A stretch of 64,000 nt of DNA from Paenibacillus sp. HW567 (GTDB lineage: Bacteria > Bacillota > Bacilli > Paenibacillales > Paenibacillaceae), in the NCBI RefSeq assembly GCF_000374185.1, contig NZ_KB910518.1, positions 2,737,687-2,801,686 on the forward strand, read 5' to 3'. Shown one piece after another: positions 51,957 to 59,595 of this stretch. The translations under genes were made by a program, and so were the position numbers. The notes beneath the pieces are model-generated. The model had not been told where the DNA came from. It did not search any database and worked only from the letters and a program-made list of their open reading frames with translations. How positions within the stretch are numbered: position 1 is the first letter of the stretch; the number at the start of each line of letters is the position of its first letter.

Positions 51957-52862
51957 TTAATTCAAATCCTGGTTCACGTTATAGCGGTATAGCTTCGAAG
52001 GCCGATGACCGGCATCCTTGGTGAATTCCTCTGTCTCAGTCACGCTGCCCGCGATTTTGCGGCGGAAGGCGGCAGCGAGCAGCTCTTTGCCCAGAATAAT
52101 CTCGTAGACCCGCTGAAGCTCGGACAAGGTGAACAGCGGCGGCAGCAGATTGAAAATAATACCGGTATATTCCACCTTGCCGCGCAGGCGTTCGATGGCA
52201 TATTGAATCATCTTCAAATGATCGAAGGCGAAGCCGTCATTCTCCGCAATTTCACGTTCAACCCGCCGGACGTGGCCTTGAACGGTTTCCGTAATTTTTA
52301 CCACACCTGTCAAGGTTGTGCTCTCATTCGTCAGGGTAATGCGTATCCGCTGTTCCTGCTTATAGCCGTTTGCCTGATCTTCGCGGCTGGCCTCAAGCAC
52401 ATCATAAGACACCTTGAACCAATCCGCTGCATCGGCGTCATCCCCAGCCTGTACATTCAGGGCCGTGCGGTCAACCAGCGCCATGTAAGCGCTGCTGATG
52501 ACACGCATCCGCGGATCACGCTGGACCTCTCCCCAGGTATAGAGCTGCTCCATGTAAATATTGTCGATGTTCGTCTCCGTGAACAGCTCCCGGCGGGCAG
52601 CATCCTCCAGGCTCTCATCCACAGAGACGAAGCCGCCCGGCAGCGCCCATTGTCCGAGATAAGGGTGCTCCCCGCGCTGAATCAGCAGAAGCTGCAGTGA
52701 TTTCTCGGACAGCTTGCGGTAATTATTCTGCGCCTGCTCCATGACGGTAAAAATAAGCATGTCAACGGTTACGGACGGACGCTCATATATCCCGGGATTA
52801 TACTTTTCTAAATATTGCTGCTCGGTTAAGCCGTTTCGGTCCGTTTTTGCTCGTTTGGTCAT
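51957..52862 (-). CDS. NrtR-like protein: Nudix domain fused to winged helix
   Basis: 301 residues. Nudix domain about 30-170 with the box GFVSVDESLEDAARRELFTE, where the usual REXXEE reads RELFTE, so one catalytic Glu is replaced by Thr and hydrolysis may be lost or weakened. Residues 200-300 are a winged-helix domain (PLFTLSELQRVYEIILGKEL) as in NrtR, which binds ADP-ribose and represses NAD-salvage genes. Here the presumed target is its own operon with NADAR. ATG follows AAAGGAGTCAGCAT. Tandem repeats lie on its promoter. Confidence 0.85.
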   Translation of the reverse strand: MTKRAKTDRNGLTEQQYLEKYNPGIYERPSVTVDMLIFTVMEQAQNNYRKLSEKSLQLLLIQRGEHPYLGQWALPGGFVSVDESLEDAARRELFTETNIDNIYMEQLYTWGEVQRDPRMRVISSAYMALVDRTALNVQAGDDADAADWFKVSYDVLEASREDQANGYKQEQRIRITLTNESTTLTGVVKITETVQGHVRRVEREIAENDGFAFDHLKMIQYAIERLRGKVEYTGIIFNLLPPLFTLSELQRVYEIILGKELLAAAFRRKIAGSVTETEEFTKDAGHRPSKLYRYNVNQDLN

Positions 52863-52897
52863 ATGCTGACTCCTTTACTTTCTTTGATTATTCTCAA

Positions 52898-52956
52898 TTA
52901 TTATCATAGTGTTATTATCATAATGTTATTATAGACAAAGTTAATCGGCAGCACAA
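52898..52956 (-). promoter_or_regulatory. NrtR-NADAR operon promoter with tandem 14-bp repeats
   Basis: Minus strand: TTGTGC -35 (plus 52951-52956), 17-bp spacer, TATAAT -10 (plus 52928-52933). From the -10 downstream, the unit TTATTATCATARTG (plus sense) occurs at 52898-52911 and 52912-52925, and its first nine bases, with one change, at 52926-52934. Repeats over the transcription start suggest cooperative repressor binding, perhaps by the NrtR-like product. Confidence 0.6.
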
Positions 52957-52961
52957 CAAAA

Positions 52962-52985
52962 AAAAGCCTGATTCCTCAGGCTTCG
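52962..52985 (-). terminator. Terminator downstream of the cation exporter
   Basis: AAGCCTGA/TCAGGCTT, 8-bp stem with a 4-nt loop; on the minus strand followed by TTTTTTTT. Its T-run almost touches the -35 box of the NrtR promoter, insulating that operon from upstream transcription. Confidence 0.85.
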
Positions 52986-53027
52986 GCTTCTATAATCAGT
53001 TGAATTTTAGATTTTCATATAGGGTCT

Positions 53028-53091
53028 GGTCGTAACTGCGGGGAATGTTTGGACTTCCGGCCGCTGTTGTCTGCATTATTACCGCACTTCT
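53028..53091 (-). repeat. Dispersed structured intergenic repeat, truncated copy C
   Basis: The block GGTCGTAACTGCGGGG plus GGAATGTTTGGACTTCCGGC is shared almost exactly with copy A (23178 onward). Beyond TCTGCA it diverges, and only a short ACCGC piece remains. It represents the 3' third of the element as read on the minus strand. Confidence 0.65.
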
Positions 53092-53145
53092 ACCCTTTTT
53101 ATGTTTTCTTCAATTCAACTTTTATAGCGAACTCCTCGTATGCAT

Positions 53146-54009
53146 CTATACAGGCTCTATATGAACAAGAACATTCGCCACCTGGTGCCGGTCCTTCAAC
53201 TGACCTTCAATTTCTTCGGTAATGTCATGGCTCTGGACTACATTCAGCGTGGAATCTACCAGCACCGTTGTATCAACCAGGACGTTATTGCCGTGTATCC
53301 GGGCTTTGATATCCTTAATGGATTCAACACCATCAACTTCAGCCACAGTCTGCTTCATCAGTTCCAGCTCTGAGGCATCAAATCCGTCAGTAAGGTCATG
53401 AGAGGACTTGCGGAATATATCCCAAGCTGTCTTGCAGATCAAGAGTCCAACTATCGTACCTGTCAGCGGATCAAGCCAAGGCAGACCAAACTGCGAGCCG
53501 ATAATTCCGACAAAAGCACCGATACTTACAAGCGCATCCGAGCGGTTATCCTGTGCCACTGCATGCATGGCATTGCTGCTCAGCGCACGGGCCAAACGGA
53601 TGTTGTATATGTAGACTACGAACATAACCAGGGCACAACCTGCAGCCGTCCAAGCGGCAATGAGATCAGGAGTCTCCAGAGCGGGCTGAATAAATTTGTT
53701 CGCACTCTGGTACAGAACCTGGATGCCTACAGCAATCATGATAAAAGAAGCAACGAGCGCTGCTATGGTCTCCGCTCTGTAGTGGCCATATCCGTGATTG
53801 GAGTCAGGCGGTCTTCTCGAAATCCGGAGTCCGACCAGAATCGCAATCGACGCTATAATATCCGTACTGTTGTTCAATCCGTCGGCAAGCAGCGCCTGCG
53901 ATCCCGAGACCGTTCCGATAAATAATTTGACCGCAGACAGCAGTATGTAGGCAAATAAGCTTAGCCAAGCTCCTTTTTCGCTCTGTTTAATTTGGCTGTA
54001 GTTTTCCAA
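53146..54009 (-). CDS. Cation diffusion facilitator family transporter
   Basis: About 287 residues. Six membrane helices, with metal-site motifs ALLADGLNNSTDII in helix 2 and HAVAQDNRSDALVS in helix 5, then a cytoplasmic C-terminal domain (HDITEEIEGQLKDRHQVANV). It exports Mn, Zn or a related divalent cation; the Asn/Asp/Asp pattern resembles Mn/Fe-type members. GGAGG lies 9 nt before a TTG at 54007-54009. The longer frame to 54171 includes 54 residues with no family resemblance and is rejected. Confidence 0.9.
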   Translation of the reverse strand: MENYSQIKQSEKGAWLSLFAYILLSAVKLFIGTVSGSQALLADGLNNSTDIIASIAILVGLRISRRPPDSNHGYGHYRAETIAALVASFIMIAVGIQVLYQSANKFIQPALETPDLIAAWTAAGCALVMFVVYIYNIRLARALSSNAMHAVAQDNRSDALVSIGAFVGIIGSQFGLPWLDPLTGTIVGLLICKTAWDIFRKSSHDLTDGFDASELELMKQTVAEVDGVESIKDIKARIHGNNVLVDTTVLVDSTLNVVQSHDITEEIEGQLKDRHQVANVLVHIEPV

Positions 54010-54023
54010 AAAAAGAACCTCCA

Positions 54024-54180
54024 AAAAATAGTATACTTCCATACTACACGCTGACCTTCGGGTGGGTCTAGAGAAACAGTGTTGCCGGACAGCGCAAGTG
54101 TTAACCCTGCCAAATAGAGTTGGAAGGCCGGAAGTGTTTTGCAGGTCGTAACATTGTTTGCCTCTGTTCAACTTTCACTA
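54024..54180 (-). other. Leader region of the cation exporter gene
   Basis: Between the ferritin terminator and the exporter lies about 160 nt. On the minus strand it contains a GACC/GGTC hairpin near 54055-54070 and TAGTAT-N6-ATACTA followed by TTTTTT just before the ribosome binding site (54024-54045). A metal-responsive leader or an operator is possible. I could not match it to the yybP-ykoY or NiCo consensus. Confidence 0.25.
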
Positions 54181-54191
54181 TAAAATAAAAA

Positions 54192-54225
54192 AACGGATAC
54201 CCTCCCCAATAGGAAAGTATCCGTT
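54192..54225 (-). terminator. Ferritin gene terminator
   Basis: AACGGATAC/GTATCCGTT stem with inner pairing, minus-strand tail TTTTTTTAT. About 55 nt past the ferritin stop. Same 9-bp stem as the uxaC terminator. Confidence 0.85.
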
Positions 54226-54279
54226 CCGGCTGTAAGCTGCCGGGATGAAGCGGCTCAAAAGAGCTGCTGATTCTGTTGC

Positions 54280-54783
54280 TTATTCGGCTGGAGCAGTGAA
54301 GGTGCGGGCGGCAAATTCTGCATCCAGCATGTAGAAGGCGTTGCTGTCGGTTTCGATACGTTTCAGCTTGGCGATAATATTGCTGAACAGCGCTTCTTCT
54401 TCAACCTGCTCATCAATGAACCACTTCAGGAAATAGATCGTTGCATGCTCACGCGCGTCCAATGCCAGGTCAGCAAGATGATAGAATCGTTTGGTGTTCT
54501 GCTGTTCATGGGCGAAGGCATGCTCGAATGCATCCAGCATCGAGGTATATTCGTTTTTCGGCTCAGGCAGTGCCGCCAGGGTCGCACGGTAGTCGCGGTC
54601 ATTAAGGAATCTGTAGATCTTCATCGCGTGAAACCGTTCTTCTTCGGCCTGAATCAAGAAAAAGTTGGCGAAGCCATCCAGACTTTCACCGGAACAATAC
54701 GCGGCCATCGCCAGATACACATGGGCAGAGTAAAACTCAAAGTTCATCTGTTCGTTAAGCGTGTTCACCAATTCTTCTTTCAT
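54280..54783 (-). CDS. Ferritin (non-heme, FtnA type)
   Basis: About 167 residues, four-helix ferritin. Ferroxidase ligands: Glu of NEQMNFEFYSAHVYL, EEERFHAM (Glu and His of the ExxH), and later Glu/Gln of FIDEQVEEEALF. It stores iron in a 24-subunit cytoplasmic shell. The ATG at 54781-54783 is better spaced from GAGGTGAC than the GTG six bases upstream. No clear Fur or PerR box was seen. It is divergent from the GH3 lipoprotein. Confidence 0.93.
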   Translation of the reverse strand: MKEELVNTLNEQMNFEFYSAHVYLAMAAYCSGESLDGFANFFLIQAEEERFHAMKIYRFLNDRDYRATLAALPEPKNEYTSMLDAFEHAFAHEQQNTKRFYHLADLALDAREHATIYFLKWFIDEQVEEEALFSNIIAKLKRIETDSNAFYMLDAEFAARTFTAPAE

Positions 54784-54902
54784 TGACACGTCACCTCATC
54801 CTATTAATTTGTAATTACAGTAAGCAAGTCTTTATGTAAAAGTCCCCTTTATCTTATCATTACTGCTTGTTATTCAGCAATCGAAAGGAAGGGTATTTTC
54901 AA

Positions 54903-56219
54903 ATGATCGGGTCAGACTGTAAAGCTCTCATTTCGGCTGTGGCCCTCACCAGTCTATTCCTGATTGGCGGCTGCAGCGGCAGTGCAACTTCCAATACTGC
55001 TTCGCCTGGGGAGGCGGTGCCCCAACAGACCGTTGCTGCGGTTCCCTCCCCTTCCAGAGCCGCGCTCCCAACTCCGGTAGATACAGCGTCTCCCACGGCT
55101 TCTGGTTCCACTGAAAATGGTGCTCAAGAGGCGATCACAGAGCAAATAGCCGGTATGACACTGGAAGAAAAAATCGGCCAGATGCTTCTTGTCGGCATTG
55201 AGGGTACAGCGCTTGACGACCGGGCCAACAAGATGATTGCCGAAGACAAGGTTGGCGGAATCATCCTCTACGCGGATAATATTAAATCCCTGAAGGGTAT
55301 GGTCAAGCTAACCAATGACCTGAAGCGGAGCAATGAAGGCAATCCCGCCCCTCTCTTCATCAGCGTAGATCAGGAAGGCGGCAAAGTCAGCCGGATGCCG
55401 GATGAATATGCCGTGATCCCCGCTAACGGAAAAGTCGGCGCGACCGGCAATGCCGAGGCTGCGGGAATGATGGGCAGGCTGCTGGCCAGGGAGGTGCTGT
55501 CCGCCGGTTTTAACATGGACTTTGCTCCGGTGCTTGATATTAACAGCAACCCGGACAATCCGGTGATCGGCGACCGCTCGTTCGGCAGTACCGCGGACCG
55601 GGTAACGGCGCTTGGCCTTGCCGAGCTGAAGGGAATTGAGAGCGAGGGCGTGATTCCGGTGGTCAAGCATTTTCCCGGACACGGCGATACCTCCGTCGAT
55701 TCCCATCTGGAGCTTCCGGTTGTGAATAAAACAACAGCTCAACTGGCGAAGCTGGAATGGCTGCCCTTCCAGGCTGCGTTCAAGGAGCAAGCGGATGCAG
55801 TCATGGTAGCGCATATTCTTTTTCCGAAGCTTGATCCCAAGCTCCCAGCTTCCCTGTCCAAGGTGATCATCGGAGCGCAGCTTCGCGGACAGATGGGCTT
55901 CAATGGAGTTGTCATCACCGATGATCTGACTATGGGGGCCATCGCCAAGAACTACAGCCTGGCTTCCGCCGCAGTGGATACGGTGCTCGCAGGCAGCGAT
56001 ATTCTGCTGGTTGCCCACGAATACAGCAATGAGCAGGTAGTGCGTAAAGCGCTGCTGACTGCTGTGGGAAGCGGAGATATTCCAGAATCTAGAATAGATG
56101 AGAGCGTCTACCGCATACTGTCACTCAAGCATAAGTATCAGCTTACCGACAATCCTGTCGCCGTTCCCGACCTTACACGATTGAACCAGGACATCAAAGC
56201 CTGGCGCAACACTTTGTAA
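54903..56219 (+). CDS. GH3 beta-N-acetylhexosaminidase-like lipoprotein (NagZ/YbbD type)
   Basis: About 438 residues. Lipoprotein signal ending in FLIGGC, a Ser/Thr/Pro/Ala-rich linker to residue 85, then a single GH3 barrel. NagZ-type motifs: KHFPGHGDTSVDSHLELPVV, with the Asp/His catalytic pair, and the nucleophile region VVITDDLTMGAI. It would release GlcNAc from muropeptides at the outer face of the membrane during wall recycling. No C-terminal GH3 domain, as in NagZ (Bacillus YbbD has an extra domain). AAAGGAAGGG before the ATG at 54903 decides the start. Confidence 0.9.
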   Translation: MIGSDCKALISAVALTSLFLIGGCSGSATSNTASPGEAVPQQTVAAVPSPSRAALPTPVDTASPTASGSTENGAQEAITEQIAGMTLEEKIGQMLLVGIEGTALDDRANKMIAEDKVGGIILYADNIKSLKGMVKLTNDLKRSNEGNPAPLFISVDQEGGKVSRMPDEYAVIPANGKVGATGNAEAAGMMGRLLAREVLSAGFNMDFAPVLDINSNPDNPVIGDRSFGSTADRVTALGLAELKGIESEGVIPVVKHFPGHGDTSVDSHLELPVVNKTTAQLAKLEWLPFQAAFKEQADAVMVAHILFPKLDPKLPASLSKVIIGAQLRGQMGFNGVVITDDLTMGAIAKNYSLASAAVDTVLAGSDILLVAHEYSNEQVVRKALLTAVGSGDIPESRIDESVYRILSLKHKYQLTDNPVAVPDLTRLNQDIKAWRNTL

Positions 56220-56254
56220 GATTTTTTGGTTAATAAGTCTAGTTATTTAACAGA

Positions 56255-56301
56255 ATCAGCCTGCTTCAGCGGAAAACTGAATTCCGTTGAAACAGGCTGA
56301 T
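56255..56301. terminator. Bidirectional terminator between convergent genes
   Basis: ATCAGCCTG/CAGGCTGAT with inner CGGAA/TTCCG pairing. It separates the GH3 lipoprotein (+) from the membrane-fusion gene (-). Neither side has a long T-run, but the stem is strong. Confidence 0.6.
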
Positions 56302-56314
56302 CTTCCATTAGGAA

Positions 56315-57412
56315 CTATTGCAGAACTACAGTGTCCCCCGGCTTGAGTCCAGAGACAACCTCAGTTTTCTCCGTGGTTTCAATGCCAATCTTGATCTCCT
56401 TGCGTTCATATTGGCTATTTCCTTTGTCCAGCATAACAAAAGCCTTGTCTCCCTCGTGGATGACGGCAATGCTGGAGACTACAGTGGCTTTTTCCTTGCG
56501 CAATGTCTCGATATCCCCGCTAAGGCTGAGACCGCCGATCAAATGCTCTTCCGGCTGCAGAGAAATTACAACCTCGAATTGCGGTACTTGTCCAGCCGTG
56601 TTCTGGCCGGTGGTAGTGGTGGCGAATTTCGAGACCTTGGTCACCTTGCCTGCTATGGTTAAGTCCTTCATGGCAGTCATTTTCACCTTGACCTGCATGC
56701 CCTGCTTGATGCGGAAGATGTCCTGCTCTCCCACAAGAGCGATGAATTCGAGCTTGCCCAGGTCAACAATTTTACCGATGTATTGATTGTCCGTAAGCAT
56801 TTGAGGACGTTCGGTGCTGCTGTCATACAGAAAAATCCCGGTTGCAGGAGCATGATACACGGCGGTTTTGAGCTTTGCTTTCTTCTCGGCAAGCTCCCGT
56901 TCCTGTATGGCGGAATTGGCCTGATTCAGTTCATCCGTCAGTCGCGCTGTTTCCTGGGTTGCAAGTGCCTTCAGCCGTTCAGCTTCAGTCCCTATCGGAG
57001 TCGCGGAGGTATCTTCCTGCTGGCTGACAAAAGCGTTCAGCTCCGCCTCCAGCTTCGCTTTGCGGATGGCTGCCTCAGTTGTGGCAATCTCGTTTTCCAG
57101 AGCCGACTCATCCAGCGTGAACAGCACATCCCCTTTCTTCACCTGTCCGCCGTTCTCCACCTTCCACTTTGTTACCTTGGATGCATAAGGTGCATAGACC
57201 AGCGTTTCCTCCTGGTATTTCGACTTTCCTTTGACCTGAACAGTGCTCGTAACCGTCTCTTGGGTAACAGGGAAGCTAATCACCTGCGGAGGTTCTACAA
57301 CAGCCGCCGGCTCCTCTCCCTTAAAGACTTTGGTGTACAGGAGATAGCCTGCAGCACCAATGATTCCGACGATGATAATCCACTTCACGGTCCTCTTTAT
57401 AATCCTTTTCAT
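56315..57412 (-). CDS. Membrane-fusion (HlyD/AcrA/YknX-like) adaptor of an ABC exporter
   Basis: 365 residues: N-terminal membrane anchor (7-29), then lipoyl-like halves flanking a coiled-coil hairpin at about 105-190 (ENEIATTEAAIRKAKLEAEL, TDELNQANSAIQERELAEKK), and beta-barrel and C-terminal domains. In Gram-positives such adaptors bridge a MacB-type permease to the wall space. It follows the permease gene by 49 nt and is the last gene of the four-gene unit. Confidence 0.9.
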   Translation of the reverse strand: MKRIIKRTVKWIIIVGIIGAAGYLLYTKVFKGEEPAAVVEPPQVISFPVTQETVTSTVQVKGKSKYQEETLVYAPYASKVTKWKVENGGQVKKGDVLFTLDESALENEIATTEAAIRKAKLEAELNAFVSQQEDTSATPIGTEAERLKALATQETARLTDELNQANSAIQERELAEKKAKLKTAVYHAPATGIFLYDSSTERPQMLTDNQYIGKIVDLGKLEFIALVGEQDIFRIKQGMQVKVKMTAMKDLTIAGKVTKVSKFATTTTGQNTAGQVPQFEVVISLQPEEHLIGGLSLSGDIETLRKEKATVVSSIAVIHEGDKAFVMLDKGNSQYERKEIKIGIETTEKTEVVSGLKPGDTVVLQ

Positions 57413-57461
57413 TGTTTCTGCTTCCTTTCAACTGGAAATACAAGAAAGTATAAGTTCATGG

Positions 57462-58844
57462 CTAATCACGCTTAATCGCTGTGAGCGCATCGGTCCTGGA
57501 GGCACTGATCGCCGGATAGATCCCTGAGAGCACTCCGGTCATAATCGCGAACGCCAAACCAATCGGAATCGTCACCAGCGGGATGAAAAAGGACAGGCCA
57601 TCTCCAGAACTGCTTACGAGCTTGTTCAGTCCCATAATGATCAGATAAGAGAACAGCACACCCAGCAAACCGCCCAGCAGTCCAAGCAGAGCCGCTTCCG
57701 TGATGAACATATTGCGGATCTGCCTCATATTGGCGCCGAGCACCTTCATAATCCCGATCTGCCGCCGGCGCTGATGGGTTGACATGGTCATGGCCACGAT
57801 AATTGAAATAGAAGCAATGACAAGGATGAATACGCCGATGCCAAGGGCCGCCATTTTGATCATGTCAAATTGCTCCTTGAGCTGATCCATTTGGTACAGA
57901 TTGTCGTTCGCATTTAATGAGAGCTTCTTAATCAGCTCTTCCACCCGCTTGATGTTATCCATGCTGTCCACCTTCACGGTGATGGAGTTGTAGCTTCCTT
58001 CTTCCACGGATTGAACGGTTGCGTCGCTATTGAAGCTTAGCTCCTTTTGGAGCTGTGCGGCTGTCTCCAGAGACACATACATGATCTTATCGTAGGTTGC
58101 CCGGTCATCACTTGTTCCTGAAGGAGTGGCCAGAATCCCGCTCACTTGAAGCGGAGAGCTAAGCTTGACTGCTGGCTGTGTGGAGGACGAGCTGTAGTCC
58201 TGCGCCTGCAGTTGAACCTTCTGACGATACATCTCTGAAGGCACCACCATGAGGTTGTTGTACTGGTTCATTACATCCTGGTTGAAGGGATCGTTATTCA
58301 TCGTTTCGAAAATCTTTTGCCGGGTCTCAAGGTCAATTAAGCCCAGGGTCGCCCCGCGGTTCAGGACAACCATACCTGCGAGGTCCGACGGTCCGCCTTG
58401 CTTGAAGGTCTTGTCATATTTGGTCAGCATGCGCAAATCCGTTGCGATAACCTGAACGTCCGTAATCTTGTTATCGACGGTAAGCATCTGCATATAGCCC
58501 GTATCCTGAAAAGGCGCTGCGGCAACCACGTGATTAAGACCCTGTATGATCTTCAGCTTCTGGAAGGTCAGCTTGCCGGGATCAAGGTTGCTGCTCGTAC
58601 CTGAAGATGAGCCGCTGCTTCCCTTTGAAGAAGGAATGCCGCCGCCCGGAGTGACCGTAATTTCATCCATCTTGAAATTACGGTTCACTTCATTGGTCAC
58701 ATAGACCTGAGCGGATTGTCCGATGCTTAGTGCTGCAATAATTGCGGCGCAGCCGATGGAAATCCCGGCCATACACAATCCGGTAACCACCTTGCGCCGC
58801 TTGACCTGATCCCAGGCCATGCGGGAAATATCCCTGATTTTCAC
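57462..58844 (-). CDS. MacB-type ABC transporter permease (YknZ-like)
   Basis: 460 residues: helix at 18-40 (GLCMAGISIGCAAIIAALSI), a large extracellular domain to about 325 with a Ser/Gly-rich stretch at 72-86, and three C-terminal helices ending in GIYPAISASRTDALTAIKRD, the FtsX family end. Start overlaps the ATPase stop by 4 nt. Confidence 0.92.
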   Translation of the reverse strand: MKIRDISRMAWDQVKRRKVVTGLCMAGISIGCAAIIAALSIGQSAQVYVTNEVNRNFKMDEITVTPGGGIPSSKGSSGSSSGTSSNLDPGKLTFQKLKIIQGLNHVVAAAPFQDTGYMQMLTVDNKITDVQVIATDLRMLTKYDKTFKQGGPSDLAGMVVLNRGATLGLIDLETRQKIFETMNNDPFNQDVMNQYNNLMVVPSEMYRQKVQLQAQDYSSSSTQPAVKLSSPLQVSGILATPSGTSDDRATYDKIMYVSLETAAQLQKELSFNSDATVQSVEEGSYNSITVKVDSMDNIKRVEELIKKLSLNANDNLYQMDQLKEQFDMIKMAALGIGVFILVIASISIIVAMTMSTHQRRRQIGIMKVLGANMRQIRNMFITEAALLGLLGGLLGVLFSYLIIMGLNKLVSSSGDGLSFFIPLVTIPIGLAFAIMTGVLSGIYPAISASRTDALTAIKRD

Positions 58845-59554
58845 GGATTCCCCTCCTCTGCGAGCTCCGTTTCCACCGCTGTCTGCTGTCCGTTAATCAG
58901 ATATCCGTCGCGTAGCGAGAAGGTACGCTGCATTTGGTCCGCCACTTCCTGCTCGTGGGTTACAACAATAAATGTGGTCTTCATCGTTTGATTCAGCTTC
59001 AGCAGAATGCTGATGATTTCCTCCTCCGTTTTGGTATCCAGGTTCCCGGTGGGCTCATCCGCAAAGATGACGGAAGGCTCGGTGATCAGCGAGCGGGCAA
59101 TACTTACACGCTGCTGCTGTCCGCCCGATAGCTGTGAAGGGAAGAGATTCGCCTTGTCGGGAAGCCCCACCTGCTCCAGCAGGGCCAGCGCCTTCTGCTT
59201 GCGGATGGAGGGAGATACCGACTGGAATACCAGCGGCAGCTCTACATTCTCCCTTACAGTAAGACTGGTAATCAGTTCGTACGCCTGAAAGATGAATCCG
59301 ATGTGCTTGCGGCGGAATTCGGCAAGCTTGTTCTCGCTCATCCGGACGATATCCTGATCGGCAATGTAAATATGGCCTTCAGTCGGCTTCATGAGACCCG
59401 CCATCAAATTCAGCATTGTAGATTTGCCGGAGCCCGAGCTGCCCAGAAGGGCAACCATTTCCCCCTTTTTTACGTTAAAGCTGATTTCGTGAAGGACCTT
59501 GGTCCATTCATTGCCGGTCTTAAAGGAATGTGTAATTTTATCGACTCGCAACAT
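58841..59554 (-). CDS. ABC transporter ATP-binding protein (MacB/YknY-like)
   Basis: 237 residues. Walker A GSSGSGKST, Q-loop GFIFQAYELI, signature LSGGQQQRVSIARS, Walker B SVIFADEPTGNLD, switch His VVTHEQE. It drives the MacB-type permease encoded next. ATG follows GAAGGAGCAGCTTTT. The secreted 878-residue protein gene ends 41 nt upstream. Confidence 0.95.
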   Translation of the reverse strand: MLRVDKITHSFKTGNEWTKVLHEISFNVKKGEMVALLGSSGSGKSTMLNLMAGLMKPTEGHIYIADQDIVRMSENKLAEFRRKHIGFIFQAYELITSLTVRENVELPLVFQSVSPSIRKQKALALLEQVGLPDKANLFPSQLSGGQQQRVSIARSLITEPSVIFADEPTGNLDTKTEEEIISILLKLNQTMKTTFIVVTHEQEVADQMQRTFSLRDGYLINGQQTAVETELAEEGNP

Positions 59555-59595
59555 AAAAGCTGCTCCTTCTTATACTGTGATAGATGGAACCCTTG

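Noticed and set aside
54121..54155. Possible fourth copy of the dispersed element (GGCCGGAAGTG and AGGTCGTAAC)
   Set aside because: Only two short words match, and their relative orientation differs from the real copies; likely chance.
53146..54171. Long N-terminal extension of the cation exporter
   Set aside because: The extra 54 residues are Cys/Arg-rich and unlike the family; GGAGG points to the TTG at 54007-54009.
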